The notes under the pieces: model-generated
The model's database searches: none
What the model saw: the letters and a program-made list of their open reading frames with translations, nothing else
Told to the model about the DNA's origin: nothing
From: Pseudomonas sp. R-28-1W-6
GTDB taxonomy: Bacteria > Pseudomonadota > Gammaproteobacteria > Pseudomonadales > Pseudomonadaceae
NCBI RefSeq assembly: GCF_009799925.1
Contig: NZ_WELK01000001.1
Location: 62,001 to 126,000 of the forward strand
DNA length: 64,000 bases
Reading direction: 5' to 3'
Program-made: the position numbers and the translations under genes
Shown: piece after piece, positions 50,869 through 61,769 of the stretch
Numbering within the stretch: position 1 is the first letter of the stretch
Layout: the number at the start of each line of letters is the position of its first letter

Positions 50869-53088
50869 TCAGCGCGCCGCGGGGCTGGTCAGCTTCTCCA
50901 GCAGGCTGGCCTGGGCACTGCGCAGGTTGGCGTTGCCGCTCGGGGTGATGCGCACGTAGCGCCCATCCGGTTGCAGTGCCCAGGCCTGGGTGTTGTCGGT
51001 CAGGTAGGCTTCCAGTTCCTTCTTCACCCGCACGATCAGCTTGCGCCCCTCCACCGGGAAACAGGTCTCCACGCGCTTGTCGAGATTGCGCTCCATCCAG
51101 TCGGCGCTGGACAGGTAGATCTTCTCCTCGCCGCCGTTGAGGAAGTAGAACACCCGGGTGTGTTCGAGGAAGCGGCCGATGATCGAGCGCACCTGGATGT
51201 TGTGCGACACCCCGGGAATGCCCGGACGCAGGCAGCACATGCCGCGCACCACCAGGTCGATCTTCACCCCGGTCTGGCTGGCCTTGTACAGCGCGCGGAT
51301 GATCTTCGCGTCGGTCAGCGAGTTGAACTTGGCGATGATGTGCGCCGGCTTGCCCTCGCTGGCCTGCTGGGTCTCGAAGGCGATCAGGTCGAGCAGGGTC
51401 TTCTTCAGGGTGAACGGCGCGTGCAGCAGCTTCTTCATGCGCAGGGTCTTGCCCATGCCGATCAGCTGGCTGAACAGCTTGGCCACGTCCTCGCCGAGAG
51501 CCACGTCGGCGGTGAGCAGGCTGTAGTCGGTGTACAGGCGGGCGTTGCCGGCGTGGTAGTTGCCGGTGCCGAGGTGGGCGTAGCGGACGATCTCGCCGTT
51601 CTCGCGGCGCAGGATCAGCATCATCTTGGCGTGGGTCTTGAAGCCGACCACGCCGTAGATCACCACCGCGCCGGCGGCCTGCAGGCGGCTGGCCAGCTGC
51701 AGGTTGGATTCCTCGTCGAAGCGCGCGCGCAGCTCGATCACCGCGGTGACTTCCTTGCCGTTGCGCGCCGCTTCCACCAGCGCGTCGACGATCTCCGAGT
51801 TGGCCCCGGAACGGTACAGGGTCTGCTTGATGGCCAGCACGTTGGGGTCCTTCGCCGCCTGGCGCAGCAGGTCGACCACCGGGGTGAACGACTCGAAGGG
51901 GTGCAGCAGGAGGATGTCCTGCTTGCTCACCACGCTGAAGATGTTCTCGCTGTTCTGCAGCAGCTTGGGAATCACCGGGGTGAACGGCGCGTATTGCAGC
52001 TCCGGGTGGCTGGCCAGACCGGTGATGGCGAACAGGCGGGTCAGGTTGACCGGGCCGTTGACCCGGTACAGCTCGCTGTCGCTCAGGTTGAACTGCTTGA
52101 GCAGGTAGTCCGAGAGCTGCTGCGGGCAGGTGTCGGCCACTTCCAGGCGCACCGCGTCGCCGTAGCGACGGCTGAACAGCTCGCCGCGCAGGGCGCGGGC
52201 CAGGTCCTCGACGTCCTCGGTGTCCACCGACAGGTCGGCGTTGCGGGTCAGGCGGAACTGGTAGCAGCCCTTGACCTTCATGCCCTGGAACAGGTCGTCG
52301 GCGTGGGCGTGGATCATCGAGGAGAGGAACACGTAGTTGTCCCCCGCCCCGCCGACCTCTTCCGGCACCTTGATGATGCGTGGCAGCAGGCGCGGCGCCG
52401 GGATGATCGCCAGGCCCGAGTCGCGGCCGAAGGCATCGATGCCCTCCAGCTCGACGATGAAGTTCAGGCTCTTGTTCACCAGCAGCGGGAACGGGTGGGT
52501 CGGGTCGAGGCCGATCGGGGTGATGATCGGCGCGATCTCGTCGCGGAAATAGCGGCGCACCCAGGCCTTGAGCTTCACCGTCCAGTGCCGGCGGCGGATG
52601 AAGTTGACCTGGTGCTTGGCTAGCTCCGGCAGGAGGATGTCGTTGAGGATGGCGTACTGGCGGCCGACCTGCTCGTGCACCAGCTCGGAAATCCGCGCCA
52701 GCGCCTGATGCGGCTGCAGGCCGTCGGCGCCGGCCTGCTCGCGGGCGAAGTTGATCTGCTTCTTCAGCCCGGCCACGCGGATCTCGAAGAACTCGTCGAG
52801 GTTGCTGGAAAAGATCAGCAGGAACTTCAGCCGTTCGAGCAGCGGATAGGACTCGTCCAGCGCCTGTTCCAGCACGCGGATATTGAACTTCAGCTGGGAC
52901 AGTTCGCGGTGAATGTACAGGCTGCTGTCGTCCAGCCCCGGCACCACCGGGGCCGGCGCGGCCACGGGGGCGGCCACCACCGCTTCGACGACTGGCGCTA
53001 CTTCGGCCACGCTCACTTCCTCCAGGATCGGCGCAGCAATCGGCTGACCATCCACTACATCGTTCTCGCTGAGTCCCTCGGTATTCAT
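50869..53088 (-). CDS. ppk: Polyphosphate kinase 1
   Basis: A 739-residue PPK1 that builds polyphosphate from ATP. The conserved body starts with [20 protein letters not shown] near residue 57. The autophosphorylated histidine is in [21 protein letters not shown], and the second active His-containing region follows near 580. The first 50 or so residues are low-complexity Ala, Val, Pro and Glu, a tail I recall in other pseudomonads but not in E. coli. It starts 19 nt after hemB, so both share the transcript with the Pho-box-like promoter. Confidence 0.95.
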   Translation of the reverse strand: MNTEGLSENDVVDGQPIAAPILEEVSVAEVAPVVEAVVAAPVAAPAPVVPGLDDSSLYIHRELSQLKFNIRVLEQALDESYPLLERLKFLLIFSSNLDEFFEIRVAGLKKQINFAREQAGADGLQPHQALARISELVHEQVGRQYAILNDILLPELAKHQVNFIRRRHWTVKLKAWVRRYFRDEIAPIITPIGLDPTHPFPLLVNKSLNFIVELEGIDAFGRDSGLAIIPAPRLLPRIIKVPEEVGGAGDNYVFLSSMIHAHADDLFQGMKVKGCYQFRLTRNADLSVDTEDVEDLARALRGELFSRRYGDAVRLEVADTCPQQLSDYLLKQFNLSDSELYRVNGPVNLTRLFAITGLASHPELQYAPFTPVIPKLLQNSENIFSVVSKQDILLLHPFESFTPVVDLLRQAAKDPNVLAIKQTLYRSGANSEIVDALVEAARNGKEVTAVIELRARFDEESNLQLASRLQAAGAVVIYGVVGFKTHAKMMLILRRENGEIVRYAHLGTGNYHAGNARLYTDYSLLTADVALGEDVAKLFSQLIGMGKTLRMKKLLHAPFTLKKTLLDLIAFETQQASEGKPAHIIAKFNSLTDAKIIRALYKASQTGVKIDLVVRGMCCLRPGIPGVSHNIQVRSIIGRFLEHTRVFYFLNGGEEKIYLSSADWMERNLDKRVETCFPVEGRKLIVRVKKELEAYLTDNTQAWALQPDGRYVRITPSGNANLRSAQASLLEKLTSPAAR

Positions 53089-53107
53089 CGCTTGTTCCCT
53101 GGGGGCG

Positions 53108-54195
<1,088 letters not shown>

Positions 54196-54220
54196 CTGCG
54201 GCATCGCCACGACAAACTAA

Positions 54221-55462
54221 TCAGGCACGCAGCGGCGCGACCCATTGCCGCTGCAGCAGCCCCAGCGCCAGCAGGCTCAGGCCGCTGTAGCCCAGCAGCA
54301 GCGGCCAGGCCAGATCCGCCGCCGCGCCGAGCAGGCCCTGCTGCTCGGCCAGCCACAGCAGCGGCGGATTGAGCGCCAGGCGCAGCAGCTCCAGCCACAG
54401 CACGAACGCCCGGTTCTCCAGCCAGGCGCCGAGGGCATACAGGCCGTAGGCCATCCAGACGCAGGCAAGCAGCTGCGCCGGCGCCGGCCACTGCTCGCCG
54501 AGCGCCAGCAGGCCGCTGCCGAGCAACAGGCAGACGCCGAACTGCAACAAGGCGTAGACCTGCCGTGGCCGCCACAGCGGCACGCCGAACTTCTCGAAAC
54601 GGTCCAGGTCCGGCTTGCTGCGCGGATCGCGCGCCGCGACATCGGCCGGACGCCAGCCGGTGCGCATGAACCAGATGCGCAGCTTGTCCCACCAGGACTC
54701 GGCGCGCACGGCGTCGCGCCACAGCAGCACATAGAACTGCAGGTTGGCCCACAGCGGGTTCCAGCTGGCCAGCGGGGTGGTCACGCCGAACACCACCGGC
54801 TCGTCGTCGCGCTCTTCCTGAAAGGTGCCGAACAGGCGGTCCCAGAGGATGAACACGCCGCCGTAGTTGCGATCCATGTACAGCGCGTTCTGCGCATGGT
54901 GCACGCGGTGGTTGGACGGACTGACGAAGAACCATTCGAACCAGCCGAGCTTGGGGATGTGCCGGGTATGCACCCAGAACTGGTACAGCAGGTTCATCGC
55001 CGCCACGCCGAGAAACACCAGCGGCGGCACCCCGGCGATGGCCAGCGGCAGGTAGAAGAGCCAGCCGAAGATAAAGCCGGTGCTGGTCTGGCGCAGGGCG
55101 GTGGAGAGGTTGTACTCCTCGCTCTGGTGGTGCACCGAATGGGCGGCCCAGAGGATGTTGCGCTCGTGGCCCAGGCGGTGCAGCCAGTAGTAGCAGAAGT
55201 CGTAGCCGACGAACGCCAGCAGCCACACGCGCCAATCCTCGGCAGCCAGCTCGAACAACCCCAGCTGCTGCCAGGTGAGGCTGTAGCTGAGCACGCCGAC
55301 GCCCTTGGTCAGCAGGTTCAGCGAGGTCGACAGCACGCCCGCGCTGAGGCTGTTCAGCGCGTCGGCCAGGCGATAGGTGCGCACGCCGCGCCAGCGGTCG
55401 GCGAGCAGCTCCAGGCCGATCAGCAGGAAGAACACGGGCACGGCGTAGAGGATGTAATTCAC
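54221..55462 (-). CDS. Membrane fatty acid hydroxylase / sterol desaturase family protein
   Basis: A 413-residue integral membrane di-iron enzyme of the fatty acid hydroxylase superfamily. The three histidine clusters are visible as HRLGHERNILWAAH, SVHHQSEEYN and SNHRVHHAQN (within about residues 95-190), in the pattern of alkylglycerol monooxygenase-like bacterial proteins. Several hydrophobic helices follow in the C-terminal third. It lies alone downstream of elbB's divergent start. The lipid substrate is unknown. Confidence 0.87.
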   Translation of the reverse strand: MNYILYAVPVFFLLIGLELLADRWRGVRTYRLADALNSLSAGVLSTSLNLLTKGVGVLSYSLTWQQLGLFELAAEDWRVWLLAFVGYDFCYYWLHRLGHERNILWAAHSVHHQSEEYNLSTALRQTSTGFIFGWLFYLPLAIAGVPPLVFLGVAAMNLLYQFWVHTRHIPKLGWFEWFFVSPSNHRVHHAQNALYMDRNYGGVFILWDRLFGTFQEERDDEPVVFGVTTPLASWNPLWANLQFYVLLWRDAVRAESWWDKLRIWFMRTGWRPADVAARDPRSKPDLDRFEKFGVPLWRPRQVYALLQFGVCLLLGSGLLALGEQWPAPAQLLACVWMAYGLYALGAWLENRAFVLWLELLRLALNPPLLWLAEQQGLLGAAADLAWPLLLGYSGLSLLALGLLQRQWVAPLRA

Positions 55463-55612
55463 GGTTCACCCATATCGTTACAGCGGTTCGCGGGCTAGCA
55501 TTGCGGTATTGGTCGTCATGCTAAGCCAGCCGCGCAGTGCCACCGAGTACCGGGCATGCCAGGCCGGGCGGCATTTGGCGACACCCGCTGTATTCCCGAT
55601 CAGGAGCAAGCC

Positions 55613-56278
55613 ATGAGCAAGAAAGTAGCCGTCATCCTCTCCGGCTGCGGCGTCTATGACGGTGCGGAAATCCACGAAAGCGTGATCACCCTGCTGCGCC
55701 TCGACCAGCGCGGCGCCCAGGTGCAGTGCTTCGCGCCGAACGTTACGCAGATGCACGTGATCAACCACCTGACCGGCGAGGAAATGGCGGGCAGCCGCAA
55801 TGTCCTGGTCGAGTCCGCGCGCATCGCCCGCGGCAATGTCGAGGATGTGCGCGAGCTGAAGGTCGAGCACTTCGACGCGCTGATCCTGCCGGGCGGCTTC
55901 GGCGTGGCCAAGAACCTCTCCGACTTCGCCGTGCAGGGCGCCGACTGCAGCGTGCAGGCCGACGTGCTGGCCGCCGCCCAGGCCTTCGCCAAGGCCGGCA
56001 AGCCGATCGGCCTGATCTGCATCGCCCCGGCCCTGGCAACCAAGATCTTCGGTGCCGGCGTCACCTGCACCCTGGGCAGCGCCGAAGACCCGGCCGCCGC
56101 GGCGCTGCAGGCCATGGGCGGCAGCCACCAGGAGTGCACGGTGGAAGACATAGTCGAGGACAGCGCGCACAAGCTGGTCAGCACCCCGGCCTACATGCTC
56201 GCCCAGTCGATCGCCGAGGCGGCCAGCGGGATCAACAAGCTGGTCGATCGGGTGCTGGAACTGGCCCACCCGCACTGA
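55613..56278 (+). CDS. elbB: ElbB-type glyoxalase III-like protein
   Basis: A 221-residue DJ-1/PfpI-superfamily protein matching E. coli ElbB: start KKVAVILSGCGVYDGAEIHE, nucleophile-elbow cysteine in LICIAPALA near residue 140, and the late run TPAYMLAQSIAEAASGI. ElbB has glyoxalase activity on small dicarbonyls and was once linked to isoprenoid synthesis. The ATG at 55613 has CAGGAG upstream; an ATG 57 nt earlier lacks support. Confidence 0.88.
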   Translation: MSKKVAVILSGCGVYDGAEIHESVITLLRLDQRGAQVQCFAPNVTQMHVINHLTGEEMAGSRNVLVESARIARGNVEDVRELKVEHFDALILPGGFGVAKNLSDFAVQGADCSVQADVLAAAQAFAKAGKPIGLICIAPALATKIFGAGVTCTLGSAEDPAAAALQAMGGSHQECTVEDIVEDSAHKLVSTPAYMLAQSIAEAASGINKLVDRVLELAHPH

Positions 56279-56287
56279 ACAACCTGA

Positions 56288-56352
56288 CGTAGGGTGCGCC
56301 ATGCGCACCGGGGCAATGCGCCGGGCCTGCGGTGCGCCCGGCGCACCCTACG
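56288..56352. repeat. Short palindromic repeat, copy 2
   Basis: 65 bp with perfect 13-bp ends, CGTAGGGTGCGCC (56288-56300) and GGCGCACCCTACG (56340-56352), right after elbB. It aligns with 42958-43020 through AGGGTGCG ... TGCGCACCG and GGTGCGC ... GGCGCACCCTACG. I recall GTAGGGTGCGC palindromes as common in proteobacterial intergenic DNA. Confidence 0.8.
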
Positions 56353-56483
56353 CAGGAAGACCTCCAGCACCATCAGCGGGGCAAAAGAGCCATTCCACGC
56401 CGCACCTCTGCCGCACCACTGGTCAAGCGGGCGCAACTGCGGCAGCGTGGGGGCCTCAGCCCTTTGCGCAGACCTAACCGCCC

Positions 56484-56954
56484 ATGAGCCAGCCCGTCTT
56501 CGAACTGTCCAGCGAACAACGCGACGCTGTGCAGGCCTTCTTCCAGCGCATCCCGTTCAACCAGGTGCTGGGCATCCAGCTGGTCGAGCTGTCCCTCGAC
56601 AAGGTGGTGATGGGGTTGCCGATGAAGCCCGAGCTGATCGGCAACTTCGTCCACGGCATCCTGCATGGCGGGGTGATTTCCTCGCTGCTCGACGTGGCCG
56701 GCGGCGCCATGGCGCTGATCGGCGCCTTCGACAAGCACCAGCACCTGTCCAGCAGCGAACGCATGGCGCGCCTGTCCAAGCTCGGCACCATCGACCTGCG
56801 TGTCGACTACCTGCGCCCCGGCCGCGGCCAGCTGTTCACCGCCACGGCGGTGCTGCTGCGCTCCGGCAACAAGGTGGCGGTGGTGCGCAGCGAGCTGCAC
56901 AGCGACGACGGCACGCTGGTGGCGGTCGGCACCGGCACCTACCTGTGCGGCTGA
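56484..56954 (+). CDS. yigI: YigI-like acyl-CoA thioesterase
   Basis: A 156-residue hotdog protein close to E. coli YigI in length and sequence, with ILHGGVISSLLDVAGG near residue 60 as the catalytic helix and the shared runs GTIDLRVDYLRPGRG and LLRSGNKVAVVRSELH. YigI hydrolyses medium- and long-chain acyl-CoA. It follows elbB after a palindromic repeat and is convergent with the YaiI gene. Confidence 0.85.
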   Translation: MSQPVFELSSEQRDAVQAFFQRIPFNQVLGIQLVELSLDKVVMGLPMKPELIGNFVHGILHGGVISSLLDVAGGAMALIGAFDKHQHLSSSERMARLSKLGTIDLRVDYLRPGRGQLFTATAVLLRSGNKVAVVRSELHSDDGTLVAVGTGTYLCG

Positions 56955-57000
56955 GCGCCATCACGAGCCTGCCACACGGCGCACCCGCGGCATCACCCGA

Positions 57001-57453
57001 CTACGCGCGCATCAACCGGGTGAGGATGCGGTCCAGCGCATTGGCGAAGGCCTGGCGGTCCTTCTCGCCGTAGGCGGCCTGGCCGCCGCCCATCTGGCCC
57101 TGCTCGCGCAGATCGGCGAACAGGTTACGGGTGGCCAGCTTGTCGCCCATGTTGCGCTCGTCGAACTCGCGGCCGCGCGGGTCGAGGGCGCTGACGCCCT
57201 TCTTCACCAGGCGATCGGCCAGCGGCACATCGCTGCAGATCACCAGCTCGCCGGGCACCGCATGCTCGACCAGGTGATCGTCCGCCGCATCCGGGCCGCT
57301 CGGCACCACGATCAGCCGCACGCAGGTGAAACCCGGCCGCGCCACCGGCTGGCCGGCCACCAGCACCACCTCGAAGCCGCGCTTGAGGGCGAACTTCACC
57401 ACCTGATCCCGCGCCGGCCGGGGGCAGGCATCGGCATCGATCCAGACACGCAT
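57001..57453 (-). CDS. yaiI: YaiI/YqxD family (DUF188) protein
   Basis: A 150-residue DUF188 protein starting MRVWIDADACPRPARDQVVK, the family's Asp-rich opening, with VICSDVPLADRLVKKG near residue 75 and DPRGREFDERNMGDKLATRNL near 95. The fold resembles PIN-type nucleases and the conserved Asp residues would suit metal binding, but the activity is unproven. It lies between yigI and the FTR1 fusion gene. Confidence 0.88.
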   Translation of the reverse strand: MRVWIDADACPRPARDQVVKFALKRGFEVVLVAGQPVARPGFTCVRLIVVPSGPDAADDHLVEHAVPGELVICSDVPLADRLVKKGVSALDPRGREFDERNMGDKLATRNLFADLREQGQMGGGQAAYGEKDRQAFANALDRILTRLMRA

Positions 57454-57516
57454 CGCGCATGCTCTCCAAGAATGACCCGGCCGGCATGGTAAGCCATCCG
57501 CCAGCCGGGTGGCGGC

Positions 57517-59409
57517 CTATCCGGCCGTCTGCGCGCGGCGACGCTCGCCCAACCAGCTGCGCCCGTACAGCACCACGATGCCGGCCAGCGCCAGGCCCTG
57601 GGCCGAGAGGCTCCAGGCATCGGCGTGGATGCCCAGCCAGTCGAACTCGAAGAACGCCACCGGCCACGTGCCGAGCACCCCGGCCTCCTGCAGCGCCGCC
57701 ACGCCGTGGCCGGCGAACACCACCGACAGGGCGCAGAGCAGCACCGCGTTGGCACTGAAGAAGGTCGCCAGCGGCAGCTTGCGCGAGCCGCGCAGAATCA
57801 CCCAGGCCAGGCCGAGCAACAGCACCAGCGCCGCGCCGGCACCGGCCAGGACCATGCCATGCCCGGCCGGGCCGGCCTGCAGCCAGAGGGTTTCGTAGAA
57901 CAGGATGACTTCGAACAGCTCGCGGTAGACCGAGAAGAATGCCAGCACGGCGAAGCCGAAGCGCCCGCCGCCACCGACCAGGCTGCTCTTGATGTAGTCC
58001 TGCCAGGCCGCGGCATGCCGGCGGTCGTGCATCCACACGCCGAGCCACAGCACCATGACGCTGGCGAACAGCGCGGTGAGGCCTTCCAGCAGCTCGCGCT
58101 GGGCGCCGCTGACATCGATCAGGTAGGCCGCCAGGGCCCAGGTGGCGACGCCGGCCAGCAGCGCCAGGCCCCAGCCGATGTGCACGCTGCGCACCGCCTG
58201 CGGCTGCCCGGTGTTGCGCAGGAAGGCGAGGATCGCCGCCAGCACCAGGATCGCCTCCAGGCCCTCGCGCAGCAGGATCAGCAGGCTGGAGAAGAAGCTC
58301 AGCGAAGCATTCATCGCGCCGCCGGCGAGCAGTTCGGCGGCCTTGGCCAACTGCACCTTGGCCGCCTCCAGCGCCTGGGCCGCCTGGGCCACGCTGGCGC
58401 CATCCTGCAGCGCCTGGCGGTAGGCCATCAGGCTCTTCTCGGTGCTCTTGCGTTGCAGCGCATCGAGGTTGTCGAGGGCGCCTTCGACCAGCTCGAAGCC
58501 TTCCAGGTAGGCCGCCACGGACAGGTCGTAGGCCTGCTCGCGGTCACCACGGCGATAGGCCTGCAGGCTCTGCTCCAGGGTGCTGCGGGTATGCCCGATC
58601 AGCTCCTGCGGGCCGCGCTGCTGTTGCGGCGGCTGCGCGCGCTGGGCGCGGAAGGCGGCACTGTCGCCACCGCTGGCGGCGACCTCGCCCGGCGTCTGCC
58701 CGGCCAGCGCGGCCAGGCTGAAAGGCTTGCCGCCTGCCGCGCCGGGCTCGGCGGTGAAGCCGGCGATATAGCTGGCCAGGTCCCAGCGCTGGCGCTCGTC
58801 GAGCTGATCGGCGAAGGCCGGCATGTCGGTGCCCTCGATACCCAGACCGAGGGTATTGAACAGGTCGTACAGGCTCAGGCGGTCCAGCCGCGCACGGTCG
58901 CGCAGGTTGGCCGGCGGCGGCTCCAGGCCGATGCCGGCGGGGCCGTCGCCGGCGCCCTGGGCGCCGTGGCAGACCGCGCAATGCTGGGCGTACAGCGGCG
59001 CGCCGCGGGCCGGGTCGGGAGTGATCGCCGGCACCTGGTGCACCTGATACAGCTCGGCCAGCCGCGCAGCCAGGCGCCGCGCCTCGCTGGCAACCTGCTC
59101 GCCGCCCTGGCGCTGGCTCACCGCCTGGCGCAGCCCGGCGACGCCCTGTTCCAGCTCCGCACGCTCGGCCTTGGCCGGCAGGGCGACGATCAGCCCCTGC
59201 AGCACACCGAGAAATTCCAGTTGCTCGCGGTACTCGCCCTCATCGACGATCTCGCCGGCGGCCACCGTCGCCGGATAGTCGGCACCGATATAGCCGAGCA
59301 GGTGCAGGGCCTGAGCCGCCCCTTCGGTGGTTGCGGCCCCGGCAGCTAGGCTGAACAGGGACAGGACAGGCAGCAAGAGCATCAGCCAGAAACGGCTAGA
59401 GCGAGACAT
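57517..59409 (-). CDS. Cytochrome c-FTR1 iron permease fusion
   Basis: A 630-residue exported and membrane-bound protein: signal peptide to about residue 25, a periplasmic region, a c-type haem site CAVCH (144-148), a helical linker and a C-terminal FTR1 domain with about seven helices. The iron motifs are REGLE (381-385) and RELFE (496-500), both of the RExxE type. The fused cytochrome could oxidise Fe2+ before uptake, replacing the separate EfeO/EfeB proteins; this is inference. The start at 59409 is chosen for the signal peptide. A Fur-like half-site lies just upstream. Confidence 0.87.
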   Translation of the reverse strand: MSRSSRFWLMLLLPVLSLFSLAAGAATTEGAAQALHLLGYIGADYPATVAAGEIVDEGEYREQLEFLGVLQGLIVALPAKAERAELEQGVAGLRQAVSQRQGGEQVASEARRLAARLAELYQVHQVPAITPDPARGAPLYAQHCAVCHGAQGAGDGPAGIGLEPPPANLRDRARLDRLSLYDLFNTLGLGIEGTDMPAFADQLDERQRWDLASYIAGFTAEPGAAGGKPFSLAALAGQTPGEVAASGGDSAAFRAQRAQPPQQQRGPQELIGHTRSTLEQSLQAYRRGDREQAYDLSVAAYLEGFELVEGALDNLDALQRKSTEKSLMAYRQALQDGASVAQAAQALEAAKVQLAKAAELLAGGAMNASLSFFSSLLILLREGLEAILVLAAILAFLRNTGQPQAVRSVHIGWGLALLAGVATWALAAYLIDVSGAQRELLEGLTALFASVMVLWLGVWMHDRRHAAAWQDYIKSSLVGGGGRFGFAVLAFFSVYRELFEVILFYETLWLQAGPAGHGMVLAGAGAALVLLLGLAWVILRGSRKLPLATFFSANAVLLCALSVVFAGHGVAALQEAGVLGTWPVAFFEFDWLGIHADAWSLSAQGLALAGIVVLYGRSWLGERRRAQTAG

Positions 59410-59422
59410 GGGCAGATCCATA

Positions 59423-59441
59423 AATGAGAATGCTTAAGATT
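59423..59441 (-). promoter_or_regulatory. Candidate Fur site upstream of the FTR1 fusion
   Basis: AATGAGAAT (59423-59431) is an excellent Fur half-site. The other half, GCTTAAGATT, matches the expected GATTCTCATT only about half way. It lies about 14 nt before the gene start, in the 89-bp spacer shared with the divergent SDR gene. Confidence 0.45.
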
Positions 59442-59498
59442 AAATTGTTACCTTGCTAACAATTTTTCTCAAGCCCCACGCGATGAGGAGCACCCCAC

Positions 59499-60272
59499 AT
59501 GTCCTGGTGGCAGCAGCACTCCCAACCGATCGAAGTGCTGGTCTGCGGCGCCAGCCGCGGCATCGGCCTGGCCCTCTGCGCCGCCCTGCTGGCCAAGCCG
59601 CAGGTGGCGCGGGTCTGGGCCGTGGCGCGCCAGGCCGGGCAGTCCGCCGAACTGCAGCGCCTGGCCGGCCAGCACCCCGGGCGCCTGTGCTGGCGCGATC
59701 TGGATATCGCCGACGAAGCGGCGCTGCAGGCGTTCGCCGCCGAACTGCGCGACGTCATGCCGCACCTGCATCTGCTGCTCAATTGCGTGGGCGTGCTGCA
59801 GGAAGGCCCGGTGCACGCGGAGAAGAGCCTGGCCCAGGTCGACCTGGCCGGACTGCAGGCCAGCTTCCTGCGCAACGCCTTCGCCCCGGTGCTGCTGCTC
59901 AAGCACCTGCTGCCGCTGCTGCGCGGCCGCCACCCGTGCCAGGTGGCGATGCTCTCGGCGCGGGTCGGCTCGATTGCCGACAACCGCCTGGGCGGCTGGT
60001 ACAGCTACCGCGCCAGCAAGGCCGCGCTGAACCAGTTGCTGCGCACCGCCAGCATCGAGCTGGCGCGCCTCAACCCGAATGCCTGCGTGCTCAGCCTGCA
60101 TCCCGGCACCACCGATACCGAGCTGTCGCGCCCGTTCCAGGCCAATGTGCCGAACGAGCAGCTATTCAGCCCGGCATTCGTCGCCGCACGCCTGCTGGCC
60201 GTGCTGGCCAGCAAGACGCCCGCGGACAGCGGCAGCTTCCGGGCCTGGGACGACCAGCCGATCCCCTGGTGA
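59499..60272 (+). CDS. Short-chain dehydrogenase/reductase
   Basis: A 257-residue SDR oxidoreductase. The NAD(P) motif is CGASRGIG (residues 17-24), LNCVG marks the end of the fourth strand and the active pair is in YSYRASKAALNQ (Tyr and Lys near 168 and 172), with the Ser in SARVGS upstream. The pattern is of the C-factor (CsgA-like) subgroup. The substrate is unknown. It ends 1 bp from the convergent LysE gene. Confidence 0.85.
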   Translation: MSWWQQHSQPIEVLVCGASRGIGLALCAALLAKPQVARVWAVARQAGQSAELQRLAGQHPGRLCWRDLDIADEAALQAFAAELRDVMPHLHLLLNCVGVLQEGPVHAEKSLAQVDLAGLQASFLRNAFAPVLLLKHLLPLLRGRHPCQVAMLSARVGSIADNRLGGWYSYRASKAALNQLLRTASIELARLNPNACVLSLHPGTTDTELSRPFQANVPNEQLFSPAFVAARLLAVLASKTPADSGSFRAWDDQPIPW

Positions 60273-60273
60273 C

Positions 60274-60906
60274 TCAGGCCGCCGCGCGGCGCACGGTGGC
60301 CAGCAATGCGGCGGCGGCGATGAACAGGCCGCCGAAGGTGCGATTGAGCAGGCGCTGCTGGTGCGGCTCGCGCAGGGTGCGCAGCGCCCGGGCGGCCAGC
60401 CCGGTGTAGCCGGCCATCACCACCAGGTCGACCGCGACCATGGTCGCCGCCATCACCACATACTGGATCAGCAGCGACTGCTTGGGGTCGAGGAACTGCG
60501 GCAGGACGGCGAGGATGAAGATGATCGCCTTGGGGTTGCTGGCGTTGACCAGGAAGCCGCGCAGCACCAGGCTCAGCGGCCGACCGAGCGGCCGCTCGCC
60601 GGTGCCGGTGACGATCTCGCCGGGCAGTGCCACCCACTGCTTCCAGCCCAGGTAGACCAGGTAGGCCACGCCGAACCACTTGATCAGGCCGAAGGCCAGC
60701 TCCGAGGTGGCCAGCAACGCGCCGATACCGGCGGCGACCACGGCAATCTGCATCAGCAGCGCCAGCTGCAGGCCGATGGCGTTCCAGTAGCCGCGCCAGA
60801 ACCCGTACTGCAGGCCGCTGGACATCGAGGCGATGGCCCCGGCGCCCGGCGACAGGCTGATCACCCAGCAGGCGACGAAGAAAGCGAGCCAGGTTTCCAG
60901 AGCCAT
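60274..60906 (-). CDS. LysE/RhtB-family amino-acid exporter
   Basis: A 210-residue inner-membrane protein with about six hydrophobic helices. The start LETWLAFFVACWVISLSPGAGAIASMSSG carries the RhtB/LysE signature SPGPG variant, and FLVNASNPKAIIFILAVLPQF near residue 120 is the second family motif. Members export homoserine, threonine, lysine or related compounds. The longer upstream frame is not supported. It follows the terC terminator on the same strand. Confidence 0.85.
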   Translation of the reverse strand: MALETWLAFFVACWVISLSPGAGAIASMSSGLQYGFWRGYWNAIGLQLALLMQIAVVAAGIGALLATSELAFGLIKWFGVAYLVYLGWKQWVALPGEIVTGTGERPLGRPLSLVLRGFLVNASNPKAIIFILAVLPQFLDPKQSLLIQYVVMAATMVAVDLVVMAGYTGLAARALRTLREPHQQRLLNRTFGGLFIAAAALLATVRRAAA

Positions 60907-60924
60907 GGCGGATACCTCAAAAGC

Positions 60925-60954
60925 AAAAAGGGGCAGGCCGTACAGCCTACCCCT
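60925..60954 (-). terminator. terC terminator
   Basis: AGGGGTAGGCT and GGCCTGCCCCT pair with two wobble or mismatch positions around GTAC, and the minus strand continues TTTTTGCTTTT; 29 nt after the terC stop. Confidence 0.8.
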
Positions 60955-60982
60955 CTGCTTTATGCCTGCCCAGCCCTGCGGA

Positions 60983-61735
60983 TCAGTCCGGCAGGTCCTT
61001 GCGCAGGTGCACCGGCTCGACCTGCTTCTTCTGCTTGCTGCGCAGGCGGATGTTGACCGCCTCCACCGCCAGGGAGAAGGCCATGGCGAAGTAGACGTAG
61101 CCCTTCGGCACATGCACTTCGAAGGCTTCGCCGATCAGCACCACGCCGACCACGATGAGGAAGGACAGCGCCAGCATCTTCAGCGACGGGTGCTTGTCGA
61201 TGAAGTCGCTGATGGTGCCGGCCGACAGCATCATCACCAGCACGGAGATGACGATGGCCGCGACCATCACCGGCACATTCTGCACCAGGCCGACGGCGGT
61301 GATCACCGAGTCCAGGCTGAAGACGATGTCGATGATCGCGATCTGCACGATGATGCCCATGAAGCCGTAGGTCTTGCCACCGCCCTGCTGCTGTTCCTCG
61401 GCGCCTTCCAGGCTGTGGAAGATTTCCATGGTGCTCTTGAACAGCAGGAACAGGCCGCCGAAGAACAGGATCAGGTCGCGCCCGGAGATGCCGTGGCCGG
61501 CGACGCTGAACAGGTCGTTGGTCAGGCGCATGACCCAGGTAATCGACAGCAGCAGCAGGATCCGCGTGCCCATGGCCAGGGCCAGGCCGAAGAAGCGCGC
61601 CTTCGGTTGCTGGGCGGCCGGCAGGCGGCTGACCAGGATCGAGATGAAGATGATGTTGTCGATGCCGAGGACGATCTCCAGGGCGGTCAGGGTGAGAAAG
61701 GCGACCCAGATTTCCGGGCTCATCAGCCATTCCAT
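60983..61735 (-). CDS. TerC-family membrane protein
   Basis: A 250-residue integral membrane protein with about seven helices and the acidic membrane motifs LEIVLGIDNIIFIS (near residue 20) and DIVFSLDSVITAVG (near 135) of the TerC family, which are linked to metal (Mn2+) export or tellurite resistance. The start at 61735 is at the family's usual MEWL. No yybP-ykoY manganese riboswitch is visible upstream; instead repeat copy C occupies most of the spacer. Confidence 0.87.
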   Translation of the reverse strand: MEWLMSPEIWVAFLTLTALEIVLGIDNIIFISILVSRLPAAQQPKARFFGLALAMGTRILLLLSITWVMRLTNDLFSVAGHGISGRDLILFFGGLFLLFKSTMEIFHSLEGAEEQQQGGGKTYGFMGIIVQIAIIDIVFSLDSVITAVGLVQNVPVMVAAIVISVLVMMLSAGTISDFIDKHPSLKMLALSFLIVVGVVLIGEAFEVHVPKGYVYFAMAFSLAVEAVNIRLRSKQKKQVEPVHLRKDLPD

Positions 61736-61769
61736 TGTTTTTGCCTCAGTGGTTTAGTGAATGTGTGTA

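Noticed and set aside
50869..53088. The Ala/Val/Pro-rich N-terminal extension of Ppk as a misplaced start
   Set aside because: The extension is in frame from an ATG next to hemB, and I recall a similar tail in P. aeruginosa Ppk, so it looks genuine and not unusual for the genus.
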